From assembly GCA_017552705.1 (NCBI GenBank), contig JAFZOY010000032.1, forward strand, positions 1-39,502: a stretch of DNA of 39,502 bases, given 5' to 3'. The stretch comes from Bacteroidales bacterium. GTDB lineage: Bacteria; Bacteroidota; Bacteroidia; Bacteroidales; UBA1715. Within the stretch, counting starts at the first letter, position 1, and each line of letters begins with the position of its first letter. A model generated the notes under the pieces. It was not told the DNA's origin, searched no databases, and saw nothing but the letters and a program-made list of their open reading frames with translations. Both the position numbers and the translations under genes were made by a program. This document shows, piece after piece, positions 8,519-17,906 of this stretch.

Positions 8519-10108
8519 ATGAGCTCAGATAAAAAAATTAAATCAGCGTTGATATCAGTCTTCCATAAAGACGGTCTGGACAGCATTGTGCTGAAGTTGA
8601 AGGATTTAGGAATTACGTTTTATTCCACAGGGGGGACACAGACATTCCTTGAATCGTTGGGGTGTAAAGTTACTCCAGTAGAAAATTTAACTTCGTATCC
8701 GTCAATTCTCGGCGGTCGTGTGAAAACACTTCATCCAAAAGTGTTTGGTGGTATTTTAGCTCGTCGCGACAATGAGGGCGACCAAGCGCAAATGGCTCAG
8801 TATCAAATCCCAGAAATTGATTTGGTGATAGTTGACTTGTATCCATTTGAACAAACGGTTGCTTCGGGAGCGGCAGAACAAGACATTATTGAAAAAATCG
8901 ACATCGGCGGAATTTCTTTGATTCGCGCAGCAGCAAAGAATTTCAAGGATGTGATTATTGTTGCTTCAAAACAACAATATGGCAAACTTGATACGTTGCT
9001 TGCCGAGAAAAAAGGTGTTAGTTCAATCGAAGATAGAAAAAGTTTCGCATGCGATGCATTCAACGTTTCTTCGCACTACGATTCTGCTATTTTCAACTAT
9101 TTCAACCAAGGTAACGAGGGTTCTGAAAAAATCAGCCTGACAAACGGCAAAGTGCTTCGTTATGGTGAAAATCCTCACCAAAAAGCAGTATTCTATCAAT
9201 TTGCCAATACAAAATTGGAACATACGTTGGCAAATTCTCCTTGTTTGCAAGGCAAGGAAATTTCTTACAACAACATGCTTGATGCTGATGCTGCTTGGAA
9301 ATCGGCGAGCGATGCTTACAATTCGGTGGAAAATGTTCCGAACAAGGTGGCAGTTTCTGTCGTAAAACACTTGAATCCTTGTGGTTTGGCAGTGGCAAGC
9401 ACTCCGATGCGTGCGTTGGAGTTGGCTTGGGCTGGTGACCCAGTGAGCGCATACGGCGGTATTGTTTGCTTCACAAGCGAGGTAGATGCTGAAATCGCAA
9501 ATTGGTTTACGGGCAAATTCATCGAAATTATGATTGCTCCTTCTTATACCGACGAGGCAAAAGAAATTTTGGCAAAGAAGAAAAATCTTCGCGTTCTTGT
9601 TACTCCAGTAAAACCAGCAATCACGGGCGAAAAATTGTATCGTTCAGTAAATGGTGGCCTTTTGGTACAAGACGAAGACGAAGGTATGGATACTGAATAC
9701 AAACCAGTTACAGGTAAGACATTCAGCGAAAAACAATTGGATTTGGCTAAATTCGGAACGCAGGCTTGCAAATACTTGAAGAGCAACTCTATGTCGCTTG
9801 TATCACAAGCAGAAGACGGCTCGTATTGGTTGACTGGTGCGGGAATGGGCCAGCCAAACCGTATTGACAGTTTGCAACGATTGACAATCCCACGTTTCAA
9901 CTTGAAGCAAGGATGCAAAATCGAGGATTCTGTATTGATTTCCGATGCGTTCTTCCCATTCAAGGACAGTGTGGAAGCATGCAACGAATTTGGTATAAAA
10001 TACATCGTTCAGCCGGGCGGAAGCATTCGCGACGAGGAAGTTATCGACGCATGCAACGAATTCGGCATAGCAATGGTGTTCACAGGTAGAAGACATTTTA
10101 AACATTAA
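8519..10108 (+). CDS. purH: Bifunctional AICAR formyltransferase / IMP cyclohydrolase
   Basis: 529 residues, the normal length. It catalyses the last two steps of de novo purine synthesis: formylation of AICAR to FAICAR using 10-formyl-tetrahydrofolate, then ring closure to IMP, in the cytoplasm. The N-terminal MGS-like cyclohydrolase domain is seen from the opening (ALISVFHKDGLD, STGGT, GGRVKTLHP). The C-terminal transformylase domain holds the K283-H284 pair in VVKHLNPCG and ends in the family-typical RRHFKH. It is the first gene of the cluster; mreB follows 14 nt downstream. Linking purH to mreB is common in Bacteroidales and need not mean a functional link beyond co-expression. Confidence 0.97.
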   Translation: MSSDKKIKSALISVFHKDGLDSIVLKLKDLGITFYSTGGTQTFLESLGCKVTPVENLTSYPSILGGRVKTLHPKVFGGILARRDNEGDQAQMAQYQIPEIDLVIVDLYPFEQTVASGAAEQDIIEKIDIGGISLIRAAAKNFKDVIIVASKQQYGKLDTLLAEKKGVSSIEDRKSFACDAFNVSSHYDSAIFNYFNQGNEGSEKISLTNGKVLRYGENPHQKAVFYQFANTKLEHTLANSPCLQGKEISYNNMLDADAAWKSASDAYNSVENVPNKVAVSVVKHLNPCGLAVASTPMRALELAWAGDPVSAYGGIVCFTSEVDAEIANWFTGKFIEIMIAPSYTDEAKEILAKKKNLRVLVTPVKPAITGEKLYRSVNGGLLVQDEDEGMDTEYKPVTGKTFSEKQLDLAKFGTQACKYLKSNSMSLVSQAEDGSYWLTGAGMGQPNRIDSLQRLTIPRFNLKQGCKIEDSVLISDAFFPFKDSVEACNEFGIKYIVQPGGSIRDEEVIDACNEFGIAMVFTGRRHFKH

Positions 10109-10122
10109 AATAAGGATTAACC

Positions 10123-11145
10123 ATGGGATTATTTTCTTTTCTTTCTCAAGAAATTGCAATTGACCTTGGTACGGCAAATACCATTATCATTCAAAACGAC
10201 AAGGTGGTTGTTGACGAACCAAGTATTGTTGCCCTCGACACACACACGCAACAAGCTATTGCGATAGGTACAAAAGCCCGTCAGATGATGGGACGTGTGC
10301 ACCCAGGATTACAAGTTGTCCGCCCGATGAAGGATGGTGTGATTGCCGACTTCAACTGCGCGGAACTTATGATTCGTGGTATGATTAAAATGATGGAGCA
10401 GAAATCGCATTTCTTCACTCCTTCATTGAAGATAGTTGTGTGTATTCCTTCGGGTTGTACCGAAGTAGAGCTTCGTGCTGTGCGTGACTCTGCTGAAAAT
10501 GCTGGTGGCCGTGAGGTATATATGATTCACGAACCAATGGCTGCCGCAATAGGTATCGGTATTAATGTGGAAGAGGCTCAGGGAAATATGATTGTTGACA
10601 TCGGTGGTGGTACTACTGAAATCGCTGTGATTGCGTTGGGCGGTATTGTATGCGATAAGTCCATAAAGGTCGCTGGTGATGTGTTCACTTCGAAAATCCA
10701 GGAAGCTCTTCGTGCAAACAATAGCATTAAGGTTGGTGAACGTACTGCTGAGGAAATCAAAATCCACGTGGGTTCTGCTCTCCCTGATTTGGAGAATCCT
10801 CCTGCAGAATATATCGTTCGCGGTCCTCACCAAGTTACAGCAGCTCCGCTGGAAATTCCTGTTTCTCACATCGAAACGGCAGCGTGGTTGGAAGAACCTC
10901 TTACTCAAATCGAAAATGCTGTTGTTGCTGCGTTGGAGGCAACTCCACCTGAATTGTATGCCGATATTTCACGCGATGGTATTTGGTTGACTGGCGGTGG
11001 CGCGTTGCTTAAAGGTCTTGATGTTCGTTTGCAACGAAAAACCGGCATCAAATTCAAAGTTGCAGAAGATCCGCTACACTCAGTTGCGCGCGGAACGGGC
11101 ATAGCTTTGAAAAACATTGATAAATATCAATTCTTGATCCGCTAA
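10123..11145 (+). CDS. mreB: Rod shape-determining protein MreB
   Basis: 340 residues, full length. Actin-like ATPase that forms membrane-bound filaments guiding lateral wall synthesis. Seen: an N-terminal hydrophobic stretch (MGLFSFLS) that could touch the membrane, phosphate-1 motif AIDLGTANT, VRPMKDGVIADF, the phosphate-2 motif IVDIGGGTTEIAVI, and the adenosine motif IWLTGGGALLKGLD. It starts 14 nt after purH and is followed 12 nt later by mreC, so it is very probably co-transcribed with both. Nothing unusual seen. Confidence 0.97.
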   Translation: MGLFSFLSQEIAIDLGTANTIIIQNDKVVVDEPSIVALDTHTQQAIAIGTKARQMMGRVHPGLQVVRPMKDGVIADFNCAELMIRGMIKMMEQKSHFFTPSLKIVVCIPSGCTEVELRAVRDSAENAGGREVYMIHEPMAAAIGIGINVEEAQGNMIVDIGGGTTEIAVIALGGIVCDKSIKVAGDVFTSKIQEALRANNSIKVGERTAEEIKIHVGSALPDLENPPAEYIVRGPHQVTAAPLEIPVSHIETAAWLEEPLTQIENAVVAALEATPPELYADISRDGIWLTGGGALLKGLDVRLQRKTGIKFKVAEDPLHSVARGTGIALKNIDKYQFLIR

Positions 11146-11157
11146 TGACATTGTCTG

Positions 11158-11976
11158 ATGAAAGAACTATTTGCATTTATAGAAAAGCATAGCTTTATCC
11201 TGCTTTTTTTGATATTGCAAATAGTATCTTTTATTTTCATTGTAAACTTCAATGAACCGCAGAAAAGTCGGTTCGGTGTGGTTTCCAATGCGTTTCAGGG
11301 ACGAATTTATTCGCTTACACAGAAAATTACCCGTTATTTCTATCTCGACATCGCCAACCAACGTCTGGCTGACGAAAATGCGAAACTTTATAAGAATCAG
11401 GAGTATTCCAAATTCGACCATACCATCAACATTACACATGTTGACGATGCCGAAAACAATCAGCAATATGAATATATTCCAGCAAAGGTTCTGAATAATT
11501 CTACCAATAAAATCCAAAACTATATTACAATAAACAAGGGTTGGAAACATGGTATAGAAAAGAATATGTCGGTGATTTGTCCGTCGGGAATTGTGGGCGT
11601 GGTTGTACGTACGTCGAAGAATTTTTCACTGATTATGACGGTGCTGAATCCTCATTTCAGGGTAAGTACAAAATTCAAGAACTCAGGCTTTTACGGTTCT
11701 CTCACATGGAACGGAAAAGATTATAAGTTAGCGACGCTCGAGGAAATTCCGCTGCATGTGATTATCAATATTGGCGATACTTTGGTGACGAATTCCTATT
11801 CAAACTTGTTCCCAAGTGAAATTATGGTTGGAACCATCGAATCGTTTTATCAGAACAATAATTTCTTCTCTGCGGATGTGCGCTTGTCAACCGACTTCAA
11901 ACGAATTGACTATGTGTATGTTGTAAGGGATTTGTATAAAAAGGAACGTGAGAATTTAGAAAGTTTTATGCAGTAA
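11158..11976 (+). CDS. mreC: Rod shape-determining protein MreC
   Basis: 272 residues. Bitopic inner-membrane protein that links MreB to the periplasmic wall-synthesis enzymes. One N-terminal membrane segment (about 12-30), a short predicted coiled coil around residues 60-85 (RLADENAKLYKNQEYSKFD), then the beta-rich MreC domain with family signatures KVLNNSTNKIQNYITINKG, CPSGIVGVV and PSEIMVGTI. Located between mreB and mreD with gaps of 12 and 3 nt. Confidence 0.93.
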   Translation: MKELFAFIEKHSFILLFLILQIVSFIFIVNFNEPQKSRFGVVSNAFQGRIYSLTQKITRYFYLDIANQRLADENAKLYKNQEYSKFDHTINITHVDDAENNQQYEYIPAKVLNNSTNKIQNYITINKGWKHGIEKNMSVICPSGIVGVVVRTSKNFSLIMTVLNPHFRVSTKFKNSGFYGSLTWNGKDYKLATLEEIPLHVIINIGDTLVTNSYSNLFPSEIMVGTIESFYQNNNFFSADVRLSTDFKRIDYVYVVRDLYKKERENLESFMQ

Positions 11977-11979
11977 GTA

Positions 11980-12483
11980 ATGGAGAAAATTACACGATAT
12001 ACGATTATTTTTATTGTGCTAATGTTGCTGCAAATGTTGATTTTCAACAACATTCCAGCTATTGGCATGATTTCTCCGTATATTTATCTTGTGTTCATTC
12101 TTCTTCTTCCTGTAAATATGTCGAAAACGCTTGTGTTGTTACTCGGATTTTTCTCGGGACTTCTAATTGATGTTTCCGTGAATTCGTTGGGAGTTCATGC
12201 AAGCGCCACGGTTATGATGGCGGCTGTCCGTCCGACGGTCTTGAATATTTTGGCTCCCCGTATCGGATATGAATCTAACAATATTCCTTTGTTGGCAACA
12301 TTTGGAACTGCTTGGGCGTTGAAATACATAACGTCGTGTGTTGCCGTTCATCACATTACATTGTATATATGTTTCACATTCACATTCAGCGATTTAGGTT
12401 TTATGTTCCTGAGAATGTTGATAAATATCTGTTTGACTGTGTTTGTGATTATGTTGAGCGAAATATTTGTCTTTAAGCGCTAA
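11980..12483 (+). CDS. mreD: Rod shape-determining protein MreD
   Basis: 167 residues, mostly hydrophobic with about five membrane segments. MreD is a partner of MreC in the elongasome. The assignment rests on size, hydrophobicity, the MreD-like motif GFFSGLLIDVSVNSLGVHA and position between mreC (3-nt gap) and the PBP2 gene (2-nt gap). Sequence conservation of this family is low, so context matters. Confidence 0.88.
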   Translation: MEKITRYTIIFIVLMLLQMLIFNNIPAIGMISPYIYLVFILLLPVNMSKTLVLLLGFFSGLLIDVSVNSLGVHASATVMMAAVRPTVLNILAPRIGYESNNIPLLATFGTAWALKYITSCVAVHHITLYICFTFTFSDLGFMFLRMLINICLTVFVIMLSEIFVFKR

Positions 12484-12485
12484 AT

Positions 12486-14300
12486 ATGGATTTGGGCAAC
12501 CGGAGAATATTGCTTTCTGCTATTGTCATTGGAGTGGCTGTGCTCTATATTTCCCGATTGTTCTACATTCAGGTTATCGATGATTCCTATAAACTGAATG
12601 CCCTCAACAACAGCCGTCGTTTCGAAGTGCATCATCCTGCGAGGGGGTTGATTTACGATAGAAATGGAAAACTGATTGTTGCAAACGAGGCGGCCTACGA
12701 CTTAATGGTGGTGACAGGTCAGATTAAAGATTTGGATACTGCTGAGTTGCTTTCCATTATCAATGTGAGCAAGGAATCGTTTATCACAGAGTTGAAGAAA
12801 GCACAGAAAAACCGCTATCGTCCGTATCCTATCATCAAGCAAATCAGTGCCGAAACGTATGCCCGATTGCAGGAAAAATTGTTTGATTTCCCAGGGTTTT
12901 ACGTTCAAACCCGTACTGTCCGAAACTATCCATATCGCTGTGGCGCTTTGGTTTTGGGCTATATTTCCGAGGTGAATAATTCCGATATAAAGGAAAATAG
13001 TTACTACGAGCAAGGTGATTACATCGGTAAAATTGGCATAGAAAAAAGCTACGAATCGTATCTCCGTGGCGTGAAAGGTGGAAATTATTATCAAGTTGAT
13101 GTAAAAGGACGGGTAAAGGGTTCGTTGGAAGATGGAAAATATGATAAACCAGTGGTTCTTGGAAAAAATATTACAACCACGTTGGATATTGATTTACAGT
13201 TATATGGCGAAAAGTTGATGCAAAACAAGAAAGGGAGTATTGTCGCCATCGATCCTCAATCAGGGGAAATTTTAGCCATTGTTTCTTCTCCTACATTTGA
13301 TCCAAATAGTATGGTGGGCCGCTTGGTAAGCGAAAACTATAACAGACTGGTGCGGGATCCGCTAAAACCGCTCTATAACAGACCTATTCAAGGTGTGTAT
13401 CCTCCTGGCTCCACATTTAAGACTGTGAATGCGTTGATTGGATTGCAGGAAGGCGTAGTGACTCAAAATACCATGTATGGCTGTCAGGCTGGATATTATT
13501 CGGGAGGATTGCATGTGGGATGCCATAACCATTATTCTCCCATTAATTTGATTGAGTCGATAAAAATGTCGTGCAATGCATACTATTGTAACGAATTCCG
13601 TGCAATTATCGATGCTCCCAAATATGGCTCCGCCCGCGAAGGATTCTTAACGTGGCAGTCCTATATCAAATCGTTTGGGTTGGGAAAACCGTTGGGCATT
13701 GATTTGCCAAGTGAGAAAAGTGGTAATATTCCCCGTGCGGAATCGTATGACAAAACTTATGGAAAAAATCGTTGGAATTCCTTGACAATTGTGTCGTTGG
13801 CAATCGGACAGGGGGAAATTACCGAAACACCTCTGCAAATGGCGAATATTGCCGCTACTATTGCAAACAAAGGATATTATTATACACCTCACCTTGTAAA
13901 GGAAATCGACGACACTGTATTTGACAAAAGTTTTATTCAACGGCACGAAGTACCTATTGCAAAGAAAAATTTTGAGATAGTTACGGAAGGAATGTATCAG
14001 GTACTACATGGTGGACCAGGTGCCACGGCGTGGTGGCTGGCGGTTAAGGGCTTGGATATTTGTGGAAAAACAGGTACGGCCCAAAACCCTCATGGTGAAG
14101 ACCATTCAATTTTTATGGCGTTCGCTCCACGCGAAAATCCTAAAATTGCAATTGCCATTTGTGTTGAAAATGGTGGTTATGGAGCTACTTTGGCGGCCCC
14201 AATGGCTACGTTGATGATTGAAAAATATTTAACGGATACAATTACAAATGCTTGGAGGGAACAACAAGTTCTTGAAAAAGCAATAACATATAAGAACTAA
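12486..14300 (+). CDS. mrdA: Penicillin-binding protein 2 (elongation transpeptidase)
   Basis: 604 residues. Class B PBP that crosslinks peptidoglycan during elongation. Short cytoplasmic tail, one membrane anchor (about 7-26), the pedestal/dimerisation domain (RGLIYDRNGKLIVANEAAYDL), and the transpeptidase domain with active-site S309 in GSTFKT, the SxN motif S362-C-N364, and the KTG motif starting at K528 (CGKTGTAQNPHG). All three catalytic motifs are intact. Its stop codon overlaps the rodA start by one base (TAATG), which implies translational coupling with its polymerase partner. Confidence 0.95.
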   Translation: MDLGNRRILLSAIVIGVAVLYISRLFYIQVIDDSYKLNALNNSRRFEVHHPARGLIYDRNGKLIVANEAAYDLMVVTGQIKDLDTAELLSIINVSKESFITELKKAQKNRYRPYPIIKQISAETYARLQEKLFDFPGFYVQTRTVRNYPYRCGALVLGYISEVNNSDIKENSYYEQGDYIGKIGIEKSYESYLRGVKGGNYYQVDVKGRVKGSLEDGKYDKPVVLGKNITTTLDIDLQLYGEKLMQNKKGSIVAIDPQSGEILAIVSSPTFDPNSMVGRLVSENYNRLVRDPLKPLYNRPIQGVYPPGSTFKTVNALIGLQEGVVTQNTMYGCQAGYYSGGLHVGCHNHYSPINLIESIKMSCNAYYCNEFRAIIDAPKYGSAREGFLTWQSYIKSFGLGKPLGIDLPSEKSGNIPRAESYDKTYGKNRWNSLTIVSLAIGQGEITETPLQMANIAATIANKGYYYTPHLVKEIDDTVFDKSFIQRHEVPIAKKNFEIVTEGMYQVLHGGPGATAWWLAVKGLDICGKTGTAQNPHGEDHSIFMAFAPRENPKIAIAICVENGGYGATLAAPMATLMIEKYLTDTITNAWREQQVLEKAITYKN

Positions 14301-15730
14301 TGGCTCGGCAGGGTGAAGTTATACGAAACATTGACTGGCAGATAGTGATAATCTATGTGTTTCTTGTGTTTGCTGGCTGGTTAAATATATACTCAGCTGT
14401 GTTCGATGAAAATGCAGCATCAATTTTCGATGTGGGGCAAAAGTATGGAAAACAGCTGATATGGATAGGCGCAGCATTCCTGCTTGCTATTGGTATTTTG
14501 ATTCTCGATAGTAGGTTTTACTTCACATTTGCGTATGGATTTTATTTCTTCGTTATAGTTTCCTTAGTCGGGGTGTATTTGTTTGCCCCCGAAATAAAAG
14601 GAGCTCGCTCGTGGTTCGAGGTCGGACCGTTGCGCGTGCAGCCATCGGAATTCGCAAAACTTGCCACAAGTGTTGTGGTAGCTCGGTTTATGGGACGATA
14701 CGATTTCAAAATCCAACGATTGTCCGATATGGTTAAGTTATTGGGTCTGTTGGCTATCCCGGGCATCCTTATTGTGTTACAGGGCGATGCAGGTTCCGCA
14801 TTGGTGTTCTCATCGTTTTTCTTAGTGTTTTATCGCGAAGGAATGCCATTCTCCATAATTTTATTAGGCGTGTATGCCATTCTCATTTTTGCATTGTCAA
14901 TTATATGGGGCGGCCTCACGTTGTCGATTGTTGCAATAGTTCTCTCATATATCGCGTTTGTGGTTTATGGGTTGCAGAAATCGCATCGATTTTCCGTGGT
15001 GAAAATGTTGCTTGTCCCGCTTGCGTTCATAGTTCCTACTGCGGCTTATATGTTCTTTAAACTGAATATTAATGTGTTGTTGGTGTTTGTCATAGGTTTT
15101 TCCATCCTTCTTGTGCCTGTGGCTGTTTATACATATAAGAAACGTGTTCCTGCATTGCTGATTATCTTTGGAATCGCAGTTGGAAGTGTATTCATTTCCC
15201 AATCGGTGGAATATGTGTTCAACAATATATTGGAAGCTCACCAGAGGACTCGTATCAATGTGTTTTTTGGACTTGAATCCGATCCGCAGGGAAGCGAATT
15301 CAATGTGATTCAGTCGAAAATTGCGATAGGCTCAGGTGATTTAACGGGCAAAGGTTTCTTGAACGGAACGCAGACGAAAAATGATTTTGTGCCGGAACAA
15401 AGTACCGACTTTATATTTTGTACTATTGGCGAAGAATGGGGCTTCCTTGGCTCAATTATTATTATAGGTTTGTTCGTGTATCTCATTCTTCGGATTATGT
15501 CTTCCGCGGAACAGCAACGGACGGCATTCTCACGGATCTATGGATATTGTGTCGCCAGTATTTTATTTTTCCATGTGCTAATTAATATAGGAATGACCAT
15601 AGGTTTGATGCCAGTGATTGGAATTCCGCTGCCATTTTTTAGCTATGGTGGCTCATCTTTATGGGGATTTACGCTTTTGTTATTTATATTTGTGAAACTT
15701 GATGCAAATCGTACTGAACTTATTCAATAA
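14300..15730 (+). CDS. rodA: SEDS peptidoglycan polymerase RodA
   Basis: 476 residues with about ten membrane helices. Glycosyltransferase of the elongasome that polymerises lipid II, working with PBP2. SEDS signatures: KGARSWFEVGPLRVQPSEFAK, LQGDAGSALVF, FVPEQSTDFIFCTIGEEWGF and the C-terminal PLPFFSYGGSS. It is longer than the roughly 370 residues of E. coli RodA owing to a hydrophobic insertion between about 190 and 315; longer forms are usual in Bacteroidota. Last gene of the purH-mre cluster; ssb has its own promoter. Confidence 0.95.
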   Translation: MARQGEVIRNIDWQIVIIYVFLVFAGWLNIYSAVFDENAASIFDVGQKYGKQLIWIGAAFLLAIGILILDSRFYFTFAYGFYFFVIVSLVGVYLFAPEIKGARSWFEVGPLRVQPSEFAKLATSVVVARFMGRYDFKIQRLSDMVKLLGLLAIPGILIVLQGDAGSALVFSSFFLVFYREGMPFSIILLGVYAILIFALSIIWGGLTLSIVAIVLSYIAFVVYGLQKSHRFSVVKMLLVPLAFIVPTAAYMFFKLNINVLLVFVIGFSILLVPVAVYTYKKRVPALLIIFGIAVGSVFISQSVEYVFNNILEAHQRTRINVFFGLESDPQGSEFNVIQSKIAIGSGDLTGKGFLNGTQTKNDFVPEQSTDFIFCTIGEEWGFLGSIIIIGLFVYLILRIMSSAEQQRTAFSRIYGYCVASILFFHVLINIGMTIGLMPVIGIPLPFFSYGGSSLWGFTLLLFIFVKLDANRTELIQ

Positions 15731-15737
15731 TTATATA

Positions 15738-15745
15738 TAGATTTG
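15738..15745 (+). promoter_or_regulatory. -7 promoter element for ssb
   Basis: TAGATTTG matches TAnnTTTG perfectly, 28 nt before the ssb start at 15774. Confidence 0.55.
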
Positions 15746-15773
15746 TGCAGTTATTAACCAATTTTATTGTACC

Positions 15774-16241
15774 ATGATTAACAAGGTAATTTTAATCGGA
15801 AATGTTGGTGCTGACCCTGAGGTAAGATACATCAAGGAAGACCAACCAGTAGCACACATTAGTTTGGCAACAACTGAACGCGGATTCAAACGCCAGGATG
15901 GTTCTGAAGTTCCCGAACGCACGGATTGGCATAGACTCACGGTGTGGGGACGAACTGCAAAGTTTTGCGAAAACTATGTGAGAAAAGGCGACCAACTGTA
16001 TGTGGAAGGGAGAATTCGTTACTCCCAGTATCAGGACAAAAACAATGAAACCCGTTATTCCACGGAAATAATTGTTGATGACTTGCGCAAATTGGGAAGG
16101 AAATCAGACACAGATGGCATTGTGGGACAACCGAATGCAAGCCAGCAAATTGCTCCGCAACCTACTGCGGCAAGCGTTGTGGCGGAACAACAAATGGAAT
16201 ATCCTTCTGCCGACCAGCCAGTTGATGATTTGCCATTCTAA
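15774..16241 (+). CDS. ssb: Single-stranded DNA-binding protein
   Basis: 155 residues. Binds single-stranded DNA during replication, repair and recombination. The N-terminal OB fold opens with MINKVILIGNVGADPEVRY and includes WHRLTVWGRTAKFCENYVRKG and YVEGRIRY. A Gln/Ala-rich linker follows, and the protein ends in the acidic protein-interaction tip DDLPF, so it is complete. It is closed by a strong terminator 9 nt after the stop. Confidence 0.96.
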   Translation: MINKVILIGNVGADPEVRYIKEDQPVAHISLATTERGFKRQDGSEVPERTDWHRLTVWGRTAKFCENYVRKGDQLYVEGRIRYSQYQDKNNETRYSTEIIVDDLRKLGRKSDTDGIVGQPNASQQIAPQPTAASVVAEQQMEYPSADQPVDDLPF

Positions 16242-16249
16242 ATCTCTCG

Positions 16250-16280
16250 TCGCACATCGTTTTGATGTGCGATTTTTTTT
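16250..16280 (+). terminator. Intrinsic terminator after ssb
   Basis: Perfect 9-bp stem TCGCACATC (16250-16258) / GATGTGCGA (16264-16272), 5-nt loop, then eight T. The T tract runs straight into the -7 element of gldD. Confidence 0.92.
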
Positions 16281-16287
16281 ATTTTTG
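16280..16287 (+). promoter_or_regulatory. -7 promoter element for gldD (nearly leaderless)
   Basis: TATTTTTG matches TAnnTTTG perfectly and ends only 4 nt before the ATG at 16292. Transcription should start at or next to the start codon. This also rules out the in-frame upstream ATG at 16262, which lies in the terminator. Confidence 0.65.
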
Positions 16288-16291
16288 CACT

Positions 16292-16870
16292 ATGAAACAA
16301 ATTCTACTGTTTGTAATAATTGTTTGTAGTCTGCAAGCGTGCGAGGAACGTGATATTAAGATTCCTAAGCAACGTGGCTATTTCCGAATTGACTTGCCGG
16401 AACGGAATTATCAGCAGTTTTCCGAAAAAGGTTTCCCTTATTCGTTCCAGATTCCTGCATATTCCCGTGTTGAGGTCGATTCCGATGCCGGAGCGGAACC
16501 ATATTGGATAAATGTGCAATTCCCTTCTTTAAAAGCAACAGTGCACGTGAGTTACCGCACGTTGAATGGCAATCTTGACAAAATAGTGGAAGATGTCCAT
16601 TATCTTGCGTTTAAGCACGAAGTTCGTGCTGATGCAATCAATACGAAAGAATTTCATTATGATGAAAAGCATGTCCACGGACTGCTGTTCGATATAAAGG
16701 GGGAGGCTGCGTCTGTTCTTCAGTTTTGTGTGACCGACAGTACCAAGAATTTTGTTCGCGGAGCCTTGTATTTTAATGTTCCTCCCAACAAGGATTCACT
16801 GGCTCCGGTTGTGGAGTTTATCCGCGAGGATATTATTGAGATGATTAGTTCTTTTGAATGGAAAAAATAG
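16292..16870 (+). CDS. gldD: GldD family lipoprotein (gliding motility / T9SS-associated)
   Basis: 192 residues. GldD is an outer-envelope lipoprotein first known from gliding Bacteroidota, where it is needed for motility and is linked to the type IX secretion machinery. Seen here: a lipoprotein signal ending CSLQAC (lipidated Cys about residue 17), then PKQRGYFRIDLPERNY, PYWINVQFP, and the C-terminal DSTKNFVRGALYFNVPPNKDSL block typical of the family. The start at 16292 is chosen from the signal peptide and the promoter. The presence of T9SS-type cargo at 237-5231 fits. In Bacteroidales it may serve secretion and not gliding. galE follows 7 nt later, so the two are probably co-transcribed. 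Confidence 0.88.
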   Translation: MKQILLFVIIVCSLQACEERDIKIPKQRGYFRIDLPERNYQQFSEKGFPYSFQIPAYSRVEVDSDAGAEPYWINVQFPSLKATVHVSYRTLNGNLDKIVEDVHYLAFKHEVRADAINTKEFHYDEKHVHGLLFDIKGEAASVLQFCVTDSTKNFVRGALYFNVPPNKDSLAPVVEFIREDIIEMISSFEWKK

Positions 16871-16877
16871 TACGGGA

Positions 16878-17906
16878 ATGGCAAGAATATTAGTTACAGG
16901 TGGACTTGGTTATATAGGCTCTCATACGGTTGTTGAGTTGATTCAGTCGGGATATGAAGTGGTGATTGTTGATAATCTTTCCAATTCCGAAGTCAATGTT
17001 CTCGATGGAATTGAGTCAATTACAGGTGTTCGCCCTGCATTTGAAAAAATAGACATCTGCGATAAATCGGCTTTTCAGGCGTGTTTCTCGAAACATGGCT
17101 CCATCGATGCCGTGATACATTTTGCTGCATATAAGGCTGTTGGCGAGTCGATTGAAAAATCATTGGATTACTACTACAACAACGTTTATGGGCTTTTGCA
17201 ATTGCTTTCGTCTATGCGTGCGAATGGCGTAAAACATTTGATTTTTTCCTCTTCGTGCACCGTTTACGGACAACCTGATAAATTGCCAATCGACGAAACT
17301 GCTCCACGAAAACCTGCGACTTCGCCATACGGAAATACAAAACAAATGTGCGAAGACATAATTCGCGATGCAATTGTTTCATATCACGATTTCACTGCAA
17401 TTTTGCTCCGCTATTTTAATCCTATTGGCGCACATCCATCGGCAAAAATCGGTGAGTTGCCCAAAGGTGTGCCGAATAATTTGGTGCCGTTTGTTACGCA
17501 AACTGCAGCTGGCATCCGAAAAGAATTGTCGGTTTTTGGCGACGATTACAATACTCCTGATGGTTCTGCCATTCGCGACTATATTTATGTGGTTGACCTT
17601 GCCAAAGCGCACGTAAAGGCTATGCAACGACTACTCGCAGGCTCGAATAAATCAGAATTGGAGATATTTAATCTTGGTACGGGTAAAGGTGTTTCTGTGT
17701 TGGAATTAGTTCATTCGTTTATGGCTGCCACAGGCGTGAAAGTTCCGTACAAGATTGTTGGCCGCCGTGCTGGCGACACCGAAGAAGTGTGGGCCGACAG
17801 TTCCCTTGCAGAAAAAGAACTTGGCTGGACTGCACGAACTCCACTGAACGAAGTCCTTTTGTCCGCATGGAATTGGGAGAAAAAGGTGAGAGGAATAAAA
17901 GAGTAG
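16878..17906 (+). CDS. galE: UDP-glucose 4-epimerase
   Basis: 342 residues, normal length. Interconverts UDP-glucose and UDP-galactose with tightly bound NAD in the cytoplasm, feeding the Leloir pathway and surface glycans. Rossmann motif TGGLGYIGSH at the N-terminus, SSSCTVYG with the catalytic Ser region, and the Y151-x3-K155 catalytic pair (YGNTK). GalE-specific blocks RYFNPIGAHPSAKIGE and RDYIYVVDLAKAH are present. The start at 16878 is chosen because the protein then begins MARILVTGG; an upstream ATG at 16854 overlaps the gldD end. Confidence 0.95.
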   Translation: MARILVTGGLGYIGSHTVVELIQSGYEVVIVDNLSNSEVNVLDGIESITGVRPAFEKIDICDKSAFQACFSKHGSIDAVIHFAAYKAVGESIEKSLDYYYNNVYGLLQLLSSMRANGVKHLIFSSSCTVYGQPDKLPIDETAPRKPATSPYGNTKQMCEDIIRDAIVSYHDFTAILLRYFNPIGAHPSAKIGELPKGVPNNLVPFVTQTAAGIRKELSVFGDDYNTPDGSAIRDYIYVVDLAKAHVKAMQRLLAGSNKSELEIFNLGTGKGVSVLELVHSFMAATGVKVPYKIVGRRAGDTEEVWADSSLAEKELGWTARTPLNEVLLSAWNWEKKVRGIKE

